Below are positions 1 through 7,924 of a stretch of 64,000 nt of DNA, one piece after another. This stretch comes from DASVFB01 sp963815965. Lineage in GTDB: Bacteria > Actinomycetota > Thermoleophilia > Gaiellales > Gaiellaceae. Positions within the stretch are counted from its first letter, which is position 1. The number at the start of each line of letters is the position of its first letter. Location of the stretch: NCBI GenBank assembly GCA_963815965.1, contig CAWFIT010000001.1, positions 868,001 through 932,000 of the forward strand, read 5' to 3'. The position numbers and the translations under genes are program-made. The notes under the pieces are model-generated. The model was not told the origin of the DNA and made no database searches. It saw only the letters and a list, made by a program, of their open reading frames with translations.

Positions 1-1279
1 CACTGTCGCCCTCAACGATGAACAGCTCCGCAGCGGACGGATCGTTGATCGAGCAGTCCGCGAGTTTCCCCGGCAGCGACGACGACTCGAGCGCGCTCTT
101 GCGCCGCGTCAACTCGCGGGCCTTGCGCGCCGCGAGCCGTGCGCGCATAGCCGCGATGCTCTTGTTCACGATCTGCCGCGCGTCCTGGGGATTCTCCTCG
201 AGAAACTCCGCGAGCTTCTGGTTCACCGTCTGCTCGACGAGCCCGCGCACCCAGGGGTTGCCGAGCTTCGTCTTCGTCTGCCCTTCGAACTGCGGATCCT
301 CGAGCTTGACCGAGATGACGGCGGCGAGCCCTTCGCGGACGTCCTCGCCGTCGAGCGCCTCGTCCTTCTTGATCAGGCCCTTGTCGCGCGCGTAGCGGTT
401 CAACGTCGAGGTGAGCGCGCCCTTGAAGCCGGAGAGGTGCGAGCCGCCCTCGTGCGTGTTGATGTTGTTGGCGAACGAGAAGACCGACTCCTGATACGAG
501 TTGTTCCACTGCATCGCAACCTCGACGTTTCCCTGCTCATTGGCGCCTTCGAAGTAGACGATGTGCTTATGGATCGGGTCCTTCGCCTCGTTCGTGTAGG
601 CGACGAAATCGCGAATCCCGCCCTCGTAGTGGAACGTGACCGAGTCGCCGCCGGCGCGCTCGTCCGTGAGCACGACCTCGAGGCCCTTCGTGAGGAACGC
701 CATCTCGCGCAGCCGCGTCTTCAGCGTGTCGGCCGAAAGCTCGAGCTCGTCGAAGATCTCCGCGTCAGGAAGGTACGAGATCGTGGTGCCGGTCTCCTTG
801 GAGATGCCGGTCGTCTCCATTTCCGAGGTCGGCGCACCGCGCGCGAACTCCTGCCGGTAGGTCTTCCCATCGCGATGCACTTCGGCGATGAGCCACTCGG
901 AGAGAGCATTGACGACGGATACGCCGACGCCGTGCAACCCGCCCGAAACCTTGTAACCACCCTGGCCGAACTTGCCGCCGGCGTGCAGCTTGGTGAGCAC
1001 GACCGTGAGCGCCGGCAGGCCCTGGTCTTTCATCACGTCGACCGGAATACCCGATCCCCAGTCCCGGACCGTGACCGAATTGTCGGGGTGCAGGGTCACC
1101 TCGACGCGGTCGTTCCGGCCTGCAAGCGCCTCGTCGACGGCGTTGTCCACCACTTCGTTGACGAGCTGGTGGAGGCCGCGCGTTCCGGTCGAGCCGATGT
1201 ACATGCCCGGCCGTTTCCGGACCGGGTCGAGGCCTTCAAGGACCGTGATGTCCTTAGCGGTGTAGGTTGGTTCAGCCAT
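1..1279 (-). CDS. gyrB: DNA gyrase subunit B (N-terminal part, runs off left edge)
   Basis: ATP-hydrolysing subunit of gyrase, which introduces negative supercoils. Reading leftward from ATG at 1279, about 426 codons are present and remain open at base 1. The GHKL ATPase domain is recognisable: EVVDNAVDE (ATP/Mg-binding Glu and Asn), then DNGSGIPV-like RDWGSGIPVD, GGLHGVGVSVVNALS (ATP lid), and QTKTKLGNP in the transducer domain. The last residues seen, AELFIVEGDS, begin the TOPRIM domain, so the rest lies outside the window. The leader just before the ATG is pyrimidine-rich (1280-1290) and has no Shine-Dalgarno sequence. The gene is the last of the leftward dnaA-dnaN-recF-dciA-gyrB set, the standard actinobacterial order. 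Confidence 0.98.
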   Translation of the reverse strand, partial: MAEPTYTAKDITVLEGLDPVRKRPGMYIGSTGTRGLHQLVNEVVDNAVDEALAGRNDRVEVTLHPDNSVTVRDWGSGIPVDVMKDQGLPALTVVLTKLHAGGKFGQGGYKVSGGLHGVGVSVVNALSEWLIAEVHRDGKTYRQEFARGAPTSEMETTGISKETGTTISYLPDAEIFDELELSADTLKTRLREMAFLTKGLEVVLTDERAGGDSVTFHYEGGIRDFVAYTNEAKDPIHKHIVYFEGANEQGNVEVAMQWNNSYQESVFSFANNINTHEGGSHLSGFKGALTSTLNRYARDKGLIKKDEALDGEDVREGLAAVISVKLEDPQFEGQTKTKLGNPWVRGLVEQTVNQKLAEFLEENPQDARQIVNKSIAAMRARLAARKARELTRRKSALESSSLPGKLADCSINDPSAAELFIVEGDS

Positions 1280-1327
1280 AGAGAAAAAGCCCTGCAAATA
1301 CCGACCTTGCGGGCTGTTGCAAGTGTA

Positions 1328-1795
1328 TCAGAAAGCGGGGTCGGATCGGGCTCTCGAGAGGCTCGCCGCGGCCGCCCGCGCGACCAATTTCCGGAGCTTT
1401 TCGTCGCCGATTTCCGCGGTCAACTCGGCAGCAGTGTCCCGGTCGGCCGCGGTCGGCCGCGGCATGTCGCGCGAAGCCTCCTCGAGGGAGGACACCGTCT
1501 CCGATTCAGGCAACGGGCCGGGCGCGAAGCGGAGTTTTGGCGGAGCAAGCTCGCCAAGTCGCTCGCGAATCGCCGAAGCGAGGTGCTCGAGCTCGAACGC
1601 CCACGTCGAGGAGCTCGTGTGCACGTGCAACGTGCCGTCCCGCGCGATACGCGCAGGCCACGCGTTCTGTGCGACCCGCTCGCCGACCGCTGCAGGCCAT
1701 GCCTCGGCGATCCGCCCGATCGCGGCCTGAGGACCGAAGCGCGCGAGTTGCGCGCGGACGTCGTCAGCGAGCCGATCCAAGTTCCACCTCGACAA
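1328..1795 (-). CDS. DUF721/DciA-like protein
   Basis: 155 aa from a TTG start that overlaps the end of recF by 32 nt. The N-terminal half (IGRIAEAWPAAVGERVAQNAWPARI, then a conserved hydrophobic strand and WAFELEHL) matches the DUF721 family. This family includes DciA, the ancestral loader of the replicative helicase DnaB in bacteria without DnaC/DnaI. Position between recF and gyrB is the conserved actinobacterial location (Rv0004-like). The C-terminal half is low complexity and Ala/Glu-rich. That it loads helicase is family knowledge, not visible here. The downstream gyrB start is 48 nt away, so the two are probably co-transcribed. Confidence 0.85.
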   Translation of the reverse strand: MSRWNLDRLADDVRAQLARFGPQAAIGRIAEAWPAAVGERVAQNAWPARIARDGTLHVHTSSSTWAFELEHLASAIRERLGELAPPKLRFAPGPLPESETVSSLEEASRDMPRPTAADRDTAAELTAEIGDEKLRKLVARAAAASLSRARSDPAF

Positions 1796-2819
1796 CCTGT
1801 GCCGGGTCGACCGGCAGCGCGGAGCGCTGGGTCGCCGTCACGAGCGTCTGGCCCATCCCCGCGACGAGGTCCGCGAGCACGCGGCGACGCGACGGATCGA
1901 GCTCCGACAGCACGTCGTCGAGAAGCAAGAGCGGTTGCACGTCGCGACGTGCAGCGAGTAGTTGCGCCTCGGCCAGAAGCAGGGCGAGCACAGTGAGCCG
2001 CTGCTCGCCCTGCGAGCCGAATCCGCGCAGATCGCGCGAGCCCGACAGAAGCCGAACGTCGTGCAGATGCGGGCCTGCGCCGGTCGTCGCGCGTTCGATG
2101 TCGCGCGGAAGCCGCGCCTCCAGGTCGGCCACGGACGGCGGGTCTCCCTCGTAGACGAGCGTCGCGTCCGCCAGGCCGAGCTCGCTTGCGATCCTCCGGA
2201 AACCGGGCTCGAGTGCGCCGAGCGTCTCGGCGCGCGCAGCGACGAGCTCGGCGCCAAGCAGTGCGACCTGCTCGCTCCAGGGCGCGATCGCGTCTCGCGT
2301 CGACAGCCCCGACGCAACGCGCCTCAGCGCTGCGTTCCGCTGCGCGATCGTCGCCGCGTAATCGGGCGGCAACGAGGCCCGCGCCGGCTGCAACCGGGCG
2401 AGCGTGCGGTCGAAGTACGCCCTCCGTGCGGCAGGACCGCCCTTCACGATCGCGAGGCGGTCGGGAGTGAAGACCAGCGTCTCGACCTCGCGCCGCAACT
2501 GCTCCGCCGTCGTGAGCTTCGCGCCGTTCAGCGTGGCCTGTTTCGCCGCGCGAGTCGACAGAGTGACGCTGACCTCGACCGGCACCTGGTTGCGAGACCC
2601 ACCGAGTGCGATCCGCGCCGCGTCCGCTCCAAACCGGATCAGCTGCGCATCGGCGCGCGTGCGCGGGGAGAAGCCCTGTGTACCGACGTGCAACGACTCG
2701 AGCAGGTTCGTCTTGCCGGCGCCGTTCGGCCCGACGGCGAGCACGAGTCCCGGCTGCAACGCCAGCTCGAGCCTTGCGTATGAGCGAAAGTCGCGGAGCG
2801 AGACCGTGGAAACGATCAG
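1764..2819 (-). CDS. recF: DNA replication and repair protein RecF
   Basis: SMC-like ATPase of the RecFOR gap-repair pathway that binds ssDNA-dsDNA junctions. Walker A (VGPNGAGKTNLLE), the ABC signature region near SGSRDLRGFGSQGEQR, and Walker B (LLLLDDVLSELD) are present. Length from the chosen start is 351 aa, close to the family norm. The conserved first strand (xIVSTVSLRDFRSY) needs translation from codon CTG at 2819-2817. The only upstream in-frame codons before the dnaN stop are CGA and TAA, and the next TTG (2759) would remove 20 conserved residues. The start is therefore a CTG three bases after the dnaN stop, implying translational coupling. Confidence 0.93.
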   Translation of the reverse strand: MIVSTVSLRDFRSYARLELALQPGLVLAVGPNGAGKTNLLESLHVGTQGFSPRTRADAQLIRFGADAARIALGGSRNQVPVEVSVTLSTRAAKQATLNGAKLTTAEQLRREVETLVFTPDRLAIVKGGPAARRAYFDRTLARLQPARASLPPDYAATIAQRNAALRRVASGLSTRDAIAPWSEQVALLGAELVAARAETLGALEPGFRRIASELGLADATLVYEGDPPSVADLEARLPRDIERATTGAGPHLHDVRLLSGSRDLRGFGSQGEQRLTVLALLLAEAQLLAARRDVQPLLLLDDVLSELDPSRRRVLADLVAGMGQTLVTATQRSALPVDPAQVVEVELGSAR

Positions 2820-2822
2820 TCG

Positions 2823-3953
2823 TTAACCGGCAAGCCTGATCGGCATGATCAGGTACGAGTAGTCGTCGGCTTCGCCCTGGATCAAGCCCGGCCGGAGCGG
2901 CGAGATGAGCTTCAGTTGGATCTCATCCGACTGCACGGATTCGATCCCGTCGCGCAGGAACTCCGGGTTGAAGCCGATCTCGAGCGCATCGCCGGCAAAC
3001 GGCGCGGGAAGCGACTCCTTCGCCTCTCCCACGTCCTGCGTCTGTGCCGACACCTGCAGCTCGCCTTCCGAGAAGCGCAGGCGGAGCGGCGAGTTGCGCT
3101 GCGCCATGATCGACACGCGCCGCACGACGTCGAGCAACTCGTTGCGAGGCAGCGTGACAACGTGCTCGAACTGCTCGGGCAGAAGTTGCTTGACGTTCGG
3201 GAACTGCCCGTCGATGCGACGCGTCGTCAGTACGGCGTCGTCGGTCCGGAAGGCAACCTGGTTCTCCTGCACACCGAGCTCGAGTTGTGTCGCGCCGCCG
3301 GCGATTCGCGCGAGCTCGGTCAGAGCACGCGCGGGAATGATCGCTTCGAGCTCCTGCGTCGACCCCGACAGATCCGTCTCCTTGACCGCGAGTCGGTACG
3401 AGTCCGTCGCCGCCATCACGAGCTTCCCAGGCTCGAATCGCGCGAGGATGCCGGTGAGCACGGGGCGCGACTCGTCGCGCGAAGCGGACCGTGAGACCTG
3501 CGCGACCGTCTCGAGCAGCGCCTCCGCGTCAACGGTGAAGATGTGCGTGTCGTCGATCTCGGGCAGGCGCGGGAAATCCTCCGCGCTGTAGGTGTTCAAG
3601 CGATAGCTCGCAGTTCCGCAAACAATCGTCAGGACAGCCTCGTCGGCGCGATGCTCGAGCTGCACTTCCGAGTCGGGGAGCAACCTCGCCAGGTCGACGA
3701 GTAGGCGCCCGGGCACGACGACGGAGCCTTCGTCTTCCACCTGCGCGTCGAGCGACGTGCGCAACGAAAGCTCCATGTCGGTCGCAGCGAGATGCACCTC
3801 TCCACCGGACGCCCGCAGGAGAACCCCCGCGAGGATCTGTACCGAGCTCCGCGTCGAAACAGCCCGGGACACGATCCCGAGGCTCGAGACGAACTCATCC
3901 CGACTGCACGTGAGCTTCATCGCTGTGCCGACCATGATGTCTGTTTCCATCAT
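2823..3953 (-). CDS. dnaN: DNA polymerase III sliding clamp (beta subunit)
   Basis: Ring-shaped processivity clamp for DNA polymerase III. The three-domain clamp fold is recognisable by MKLTCSRDEFVSSLGIVSRAV at the N-terminus and the C-terminal YLIMPIRL that ends the family. Two start regions are possible. Tandem ATGs at 3953 and 3950 follow a GAGG at 3968-3965 (11-14 nt spacing). An internal ATG at 3920 would begin exactly where the family usually begins (MKLTCSRDEF) but has no clear ribosome binding site. I list the upstream start; the extra residues (METDIMVGTA) are not family-like, so the true start may be 3920. recF follows after a 3-nt gap. Confidence 0.96.
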   Translation of the reverse strand: MMETDIMVGTAMKLTCSRDEFVSSLGIVSRAVSTRSSVQILAGVLLRASGGEVHLAATDMELSLRTSLDAQVEDEGSVVVPGRLLVDLARLLPDSEVQLEHRADEAVLTIVCGTASYRLNTYSAEDFPRLPEIDDTHIFTVDAEALLETVAQVSRSASRDESRPVLTGILARFEPGKLVMAATDSYRLAVKETDLSGSTQELEAIIPARALTELARIAGGATQLELGVQENQVAFRTDDAVLTTRRIDGQFPNVKQLLPEQFEHVVTLPRNELLDVVRRVSIMAQRNSPLRLRFSEGELQVSAQTQDVGEAKESLPAPFAGDALEIGFNPEFLRDGIESVQSDEIQLKLISPLRPGLIQGEADDYSYLIMPIRLAG

Positions 3954-4109
3954 TTAGTTAAAAACCTCGTGGTAGTACGTAGGGGGTGTTGGCGTCGGGG
4001 AAGGTGGGTCGAATCCCCGTGCACGAGCCATTTTGTCAGGGGACGCGGATGGTGGAAAGAACGAGGATGTCCCCAGGCGTGAGGTGTTGCCGGGGTTTCG
4101 TCCACGGAT
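3954..4109 (-). other. dnaA-dnaN spacer with nested hairpin over the dnaN ribosome binding site
   Basis: The 156-nt gap is the leader of dnaN. In the leftward transcript, CTCGTG (4027-4022) can pair with CACGAG (3971-3966). That segment overlaps the GAGG proposed as the dnaN Shine-Dalgarno sequence. An inner stem CGGGGA (4019-4014) pairs with TCCCCG (4001-3996). On the + strand the same stretch looks like the 3' half of a tRNA (GTCGAATCCCC ... ACGAGCCA), but D- and anticodon arms are missing. Only one weak DnaA-box-like 9-mer (TCGTCCACG, 4098-4106, 7 of 9) is visible, so this does not look like the main origin. Confidence 0.45.
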
Positions 4110-5468
4110 TCAGTGCGCCTGCTTGATGCGCGCGGTGAGCTCTTGCACAAGGTTGTACACCGAGCGATCCTCCTTGATCAGGCGAGCGATCTTGGACGTC
4201 GCATGGATCACAGTCGTGTGGTCACGGCCGCCGAACTCCTTGCCGATCTTGGGAAGCGACGAGTCGGTGAGCTCACGCGAGAGATACATCGCGACCTGAC
4301 GCGGGTACACGATGTTCTGCGAGCGTTTGTCGCCGCAGAGCTCCTCGAGACTAAGCCCAAAACGGTCGGACACCGTGTCCTGGATGCCTTTGATCGTCAC
4401 CACGGCGAGCTCCCCTTGTGGGAACACGTCCTTCAACACGAACTGTGCGAGGTCGGTAGTCATCGGGCTCCCGGTGAGCGAGCTGAACGCGACCACGCGG
4501 GTCAGCGCGCCCTCGAGCTCGCGGATGTTCGTCGAGATGCGGCCGGCTATAAACGTCAACACCTCGGCGTCGGGCACGGCGATGCCGTCGATTTTCTCCT
4601 TCTTGCGAAGGATCGCGATTCGCGTCTCGAGATCGGGCGGCTGGATGTCGGTGATCAGGCCCCACTCGAACCTCGAGCGCAGCCGCTCCTCCAGCGTCGA
4701 GATCTCACGCGGCGGGCGATCCGACGAGATGACGATCTGGCTGCCGGCTTCGTAGAGCGAGTTGAACGTGTGGAAGAACTCCTCCTGGATTCGCTCCTTG
4801 TTCTCGAAGAACTGGACGTCATCGATCAGCAACACGTCGTAGTTGCGGTAGCGCTGCTTGAAGCCCTCGATGCGCTTGTCGCGCAACGAGTTGATGAAGT
4901 CGTTCATGAAGGTCTCGCTCGTGACGTAGCGCGCGGTCAGCGACCCGGCGTGCTCGCTTGTGTACTGCGCGATCGCCTGGAGCAGATGGGTCTTGCCGAG
5001 GCCAGTGCTGCCGTAGATGAAGAGCGGGTTGTATGCCTGCGCCGGCGCTTCGGCAACTGCGAGCGCGGCTGCGTGCGCGAAACGGTTCGACGAACCGATC
5101 ACGAACGAGTCGAACGTGTACTTCGGGTTCATGCTCGCTCCTGGCGGGCTGTCGCCTGCTGCACGGCGCGGGGGCAGTTCGACGCTGGGCCGGTGCTCGG
5201 GCTGCGAATCGGCGACCGTGAGCGCGATTCGGCGCTGGTGGCCGGTGGCGTCACGCACGGCGGCCGAGATCAGGCCGAGGAAGTGCCCCTCGATCCACTC
5301 GCGCGTGAATCCGTTGGGCACGCTGATCACGAACGCGTCGTCCGTGAGATCCGCGCCGGCGGCCCCCGCGAACCACGTCCGGTATGTCGTGGTGTTCAGT
5401 GCCCCTTTGAGCCGACCGGCAACTTCCGCCCACAGACTCTCCGCAGTCAGCTCGATTTGGCCCTCCAC
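4110..5468 (-). CDS. dnaA: Chromosomal replication initiator protein DnaA
   Basis: AAA+ initiator that binds DnaA boxes at oriC and melts DNA. 452 aa from a GTG start preceded by AGAGG about 11 nt upstream. Domain I is residues 1-85 and a short Pro-rich linker follows at 90-112. The AAA+ domain begins at MNPKYTFDSFVIG, with Walker A GSTGLGKTHLL near 153-163 and Walker B LLIDDVQFFENKE. The C-terminal helix-turn-helix carries the DnaA signature GGRDHTTVIHA. The gene reads leftward and is divergent from rpmH across the proposed origin, so DnaA could autoregulate through the boxes in that spacer. Confidence 0.98.
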   Translation of the reverse strand: MEGQIELTAESLWAEVAGRLKGALNTTTYRTWFAGAAGADLTDDAFVISVPNGFTREWIEGHFLGLISAAVRDATGHQRRIALTVADSQPEHRPSVELPPRRAAGDSPPGASMNPKYTFDSFVIGSSNRFAHAAALAVAEAPAQAYNPLFIYGSTGLGKTHLLQAIAQYTSEHAGSLTARYVTSETFMNDFINSLRDKRIEGFKQRYRNYDVLLIDDVQFFENKERIQEEFFHTFNSLYEAGSQIVISSDRPPREISTLEERLRSRFEWGLITDIQPPDLETRIAILRKKEKIDGIAVPDAEVLTFIAGRISTNIRELEGALTRVVAFSSLTGSPMTTDLAQFVLKDVFPQGELAVVTIKGIQDTVSDRFGLSLEELCGDKRSQNIVYPRQVAMYLSRELTDSSLPKIGKEFGGRDHTTVIHATSKIARLIKEDRSVYNLVQELTARIKQAH

Positions 5469-5727
5469 GCTTTGGTACTACCTCTTTCTGTCGAGACGGC
5501 GAGCGCACGAGCATACAGCGCGCTTTCGTCGCGAACAACCGCATGATTTGCAGGGCTTTCGTCACGTCCACACGACTCTCCACAGATGTGGAAACGATCT
5601 TGCGCCGAGGGTCCTTGGCTGCTAATCACGCAGCCGAGCCTGTGGACAACTCGGTGGATGACGCTTGTCTATACTGGGCGCTCGACGTCGCTCAGACGCC
5701 TCGTTTTTCTCCCTCTTTGCATCTTCC
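5469..5727. other. Probable chromosomal origin (oriC) and divergent dnaA/rpmH regulatory region
   Basis: This 259-bp gap is where transcription switches from leftward (dnaA side) to rightward (rpmH side). It holds one perfect DnaA box (TTGTCCACA, - strand, 5649-5641) and three 7-of-9 matches: ACGTCCACA (5564-5572), CTCTCCACA (5576-5584) and GTTTCCACA (- strand, 5595-5587). The last two abut as an inverted pair. A -10-like TATACT (5670-5675) could drive rpmH; no good -35 is seen. The evidence is box density and the strand switch. There is no AT-rich unwinding element as clear as in low-GC bacteria. Confidence 0.7.
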
Positions 5728-5862
5728 TTGAAGCGGACCTACCAGCCAAACGTGCGTCGGCGGAAGCGCCGCCACGGCTTCCGCGCGCGGATGTCAACGC
5801 GTGCGGGCCGCGCAATCCTGAAGCGCCGTCGGGCCAGGGGCCGGAAGCGCCTCTCGGCATAA
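5728..5862 (+). CDS. rpmH: 50S ribosomal protein L34
   Basis: 44-aa basic ribosomal protein. It begins KRTYQPN, continues RRRKRRHGFRARM and ends RGRKRLSA, a complete match to L34 in sequence and length. The start must be the TTG at 5728-5730, because the L34 family always begins (M)KRTYQPN; upstream in-frame codons encode unrelated residues. No Shine-Dalgarno sequence precedes it (CTCCCTCTTTGCATCTTCC). rnpA follows 9 nt downstream, the universal rpmH-rnpA pairing. Confidence 0.96.
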   Translation: MKRTYQPNVRRRKRRHGFRARMSTRAGRAILKRRRARGRKRLSA

Positions 5863-5871
5863 AGTACGTCG

Positions 5872-6219
5872 GTGCAGCGCCGACATCGGCTCAGCCGTTC
5901 CCGCGATTTCGATGCCGTCTACCGGCAAGGCCGTTCGGTCTCGACGCGCTTTCTCGTGCTCTACTGGTTCCCTCGTGAAGATGGGGGTGAAGAGCCGCGC
6001 CTCGGCCTGGCCGTTCCAAAGGCGAGCGGCTCGGCTGTCGTCCGCAACCGCATCAAGCGGCAATTGCGCGAGGCCTGGCGCTCGTTGCTCCCAAAGGTCG
6101 AGCCCGGGCGTGACTACGTGCTGATCGTGAGGCCAGGGCTCGCGGAGGCGTCGGAGCAGCGCGGTTTCGAGTGGCTGACGGAGCGGATCGGCGAAGTCCT
6201 CCAGAAGGCGGCGGCGTGA
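5872..6219 (+). CDS. rnpA: Ribonuclease P protein component
   Basis: Protein subunit of RNase P, which matures tRNA 5' ends. 115 aa from GTG at 5872. The N-terminus QRRHRLSRSRDFDAVYRQGRS and the RNR signature VVRNRIKRQLREAWR are diagnostic. Length is normal for the family. It sits between rpmH and yidD, and its stop overlaps the yidD GTG by four bases (GTGA). Confidence 0.96.
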   Translation: MQRRHRLSRSRDFDAVYRQGRSVSTRFLVLYWFPREDGGEEPRLGLAVPKASGSAVVRNRIKRQLREAWRSLLPKVEPGRDYVLIVRPGLAEASEQRGFEWLTERIGEVLQKAAA

Positions 6220-6425
6220 GGTACCTCGGCATCGGGCTCGTGTACGTCTGGCGCTACACGGTCGGCGCGTTCTTGCCCCAGGGCCAGTGCAAATACCACC
6301 CGAGCTGCTCGCAGTACGCGATCGATGCCATGCGTGAGCACGGGCTCGTCGTCGGCTCCGTCAAGGCGGGCTGGCGCCTCTTGCGCTGCAACCCCTGGAG
6401 CCGAGGCGGGGTGGACTACGCGTGA
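6216..6425 (+). CDS. yidD: Membrane protein insertion efficiency factor YidD
   Basis: 69-aa small membrane-associated protein that assists YidC-dependent insertion. The motif CKYHPSCSQYAIDAMREHG and the following LLRCNPWSRGGVDYA tail are the family signature. The start is the GTG at 6216-6218 inside a GTGA overlap with rnpA. The stop overlaps the yidC start in the same way. The in-frame sequence upstream of 6216 is rnpA in another frame and is not part of this protein. Confidence 0.95.
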   Translation: MRYLGIGLVYVWRYTVGAFLPQGQCKYHPSCSQYAIDAMREHGLVVGSVKAGWRLLRCNPWSRGGVDYA

Positions 6426-7240
6426 TCCTCTTCAGCCCGCTCGCGCCGCTCGAAAACCTCCTCCGGTCGATCCTCGACTTCTTCCACAACAGCGTCGGCC
6501 TGCCGTGGGCCTGGTCGATCGTGGCGCTGACGATCCTCGTCCGCATCATGCTCGTGCCGCTCGTCGTCAGGCAGATCCACTCGATGCAGAACCTGCAGGC
6601 GCACGCACCGCAGATGAAGGAGATTCAGCGGAAGTACAAGGGTGATCGCAACAAGATGAACGAGGAGTTGATGAAGTTCTACCGCGAGAACAACATCAAC
6701 CCAGCCGCGTCCTGCCTGCCGCTGCTGGCGCAGTTTCCGATCTTCATCTCGCTCTTCTACGTCCTGCGGCACTTCGCGAAGGAGGCCGACAAGCCCGGCA
6801 GCAACCTCGGAGACCTGTCGTGGCTTCACGTAGTCCCGAGCGTCGCGGACAGTGTGCTGAGCCACTGGTCGGGGTACCTGCTGCTCTTCATCTACGCGGC
6901 GAGCCAGATCGCGTCGACGTACTTCATGTCCGCGACGATGGACAAGACGCAGCGCTGGATCATGATGTTTCTGCCGATCGCGTTCATCCCGCTGATCTCG
7001 AGATTTCCGACCGGCCTCGTCCTGTACTGGATGACGACGAACCTCTGGACGGTCGGGCAGGGTCTAGTCACGCGCCGGCTTGCTCCGAAGCCGGTCACTC
7101 CACCGAAACGAACCTCGCGAACGCCGTCGAAGGAGGAGGTCGACGGCGCCGACGGCGCCAAGGCTGCGAAACCGCCGCCCAACAAGCCCACCGGCCAGCC
7201 GCGCGTGGTGCGCAGGAAGAAGAAGCGGGCGAGACGGTGA
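6422..7240 (+). CDS. yidC: Membrane protein insertase YidC
   Basis: Insertase for inner membrane proteins. 272 aa of the short Gram-positive/actinobacterial type without the large periplasmic domain. Conserved core segments are WAWSIVALTILVRIMLVPLV, the cytoplasmic helical hairpin (MQNLQAHAPQMKEIQRKYKGD), CLPLLAQFPIFISLFYVL and FPTGLVLYWMTTNLWTVGQ. The hydrophilic-groove Arg lies in TILVRI. The C-terminal tail is Lys/Arg-rich (VVRRKKKRARR), typical of ribosome-contacting tails. GTG start in a GTGA overlap with yidD. Confidence 0.97.
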   Translation: MILFSPLAPLENLLRSILDFFHNSVGLPWAWSIVALTILVRIMLVPLVVRQIHSMQNLQAHAPQMKEIQRKYKGDRNKMNEELMKFYRENNINPAASCLPLLAQFPIFISLFYVLRHFAKEADKPGSNLGDLSWLHVVPSVADSVLSHWSGYLLLFIYAASQIASTYFMSATMDKTQRWIMMFLPIAFIPLISRFPTGLVLYWMTTNLWTVGQGLVTRRLAPKPVTPPKRTSRTPSKEEVDGADGAKAAKPPPNKPTGQPRVVRRKKKRARR

Positions 7241-7917
7241 CCGAGGATCTGTTCGTCGAGGCGACGGGCGAGACCGTTGGTGAGGCGAAGTGGGCGGCGC
7301 TCCGCGAGCTCGAGCGGCAGCGGCCGGGGATCGACAGGAATACGGTTCGGTTCGAGGTCGTGACCGAGGGCGAGCGCGGCTTGCTCGGAGTCGGGTACGC
7401 GCCGGCACGCGTCGTCGCAACCGCCGCGGACGCTGCTGTGGCGACCGTCTTTGACGAGCCCGCCGATGAGAGCGAGTTGGCGGCCGACGTGCGCGGGCTG
7501 GTCGAGCGAATCGTCGAGGAGCTGGGTGTTCGCGGCCGCATCGTGGTTCGTGAAGGATCGGACGGCCTTCACGTGGATTGCGTCGGAGGCGACGCCGGCG
7601 TGCTCATCGGCCGCTACGGACAGACGATCGACGCCGTGCAGTACATCGTGAACGCGATCGTCGCGCGTCGCGGAGGCGAGCGAGTCGAGGTAACTGTCGA
7701 CGCTGCGGGTTACCGCGAACGCCGTCGCGCGATGCTCGAGCGGATCGCCGTGCGCAGCGCCGAGCGCGCCCGGAGCGAGGGAGCGCCGGTCGAGCTCGAG
7801 GCGATGACGGCGGTCGAGCGAAAGGTCGTGCACGTGCGGCTGAAGGAGTTCGACGGCGTCGAGACGTCGAGCGAGGGCACGGAGCCCAACCGGTACGTCG
7901 TCGTCTCCCCCACTTGA
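7237..7917 (+). CDS. jag: Jag/KhpB RNA-binding protein
   Basis: 226 aa from GTG at 7237, overlapping the yidC stop. An N-terminal Jag domain (VEATGETVGEAKWAALREL ... GLLGVGYAPARV) is followed by a KH domain with GRYG as the GxxG loop (VLIGRYGQTIDAVQYIVN). A C-terminal R3H domain reads MTAVERKVVHVRLKEF ... SEGTEPNRYVVVSPT. KhpB partners with KhpA in other bacteria to bind RNA and tune cell elongation; that role is family knowledge. Position after yidC is the conserved location. Confidence 0.95.
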   Translation: MTEDLFVEATGETVGEAKWAALRELERQRPGIDRNTVRFEVVTEGERGLLGVGYAPARVVATAADAAVATVFDEPADESELAADVRGLVERIVEELGVRGRIVVREGSDGLHVDCVGGDAGVLIGRYGQTIDAVQYIVNAIVARRGGERVEVTVDAAGYRERRRAMLERIAVRSAERARSEGAPVELEAMTAVERKVVHVRLKEFDGVETSSEGTEPNRYVVVSPT

Positions 7918-7924
7918 GCGCTGG

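Noticed and set aside
437..1996. Long rightward open frame opposite gyrB and dciA
   Set aside because: Antisense frame with high Arg/Ala content; gyrB and DUF721 motifs on the other strand are unambiguous. Such GC-rich shadow frames occur throughout.
3955..4030. tRNA gene on the + strand between dnaN and dnaA
   Set aside because: Only a 6-bp acceptor-like stem, a T-loop-like motif and CCA are present; D-arm and anticodon arm are missing and the T-stem is poor.
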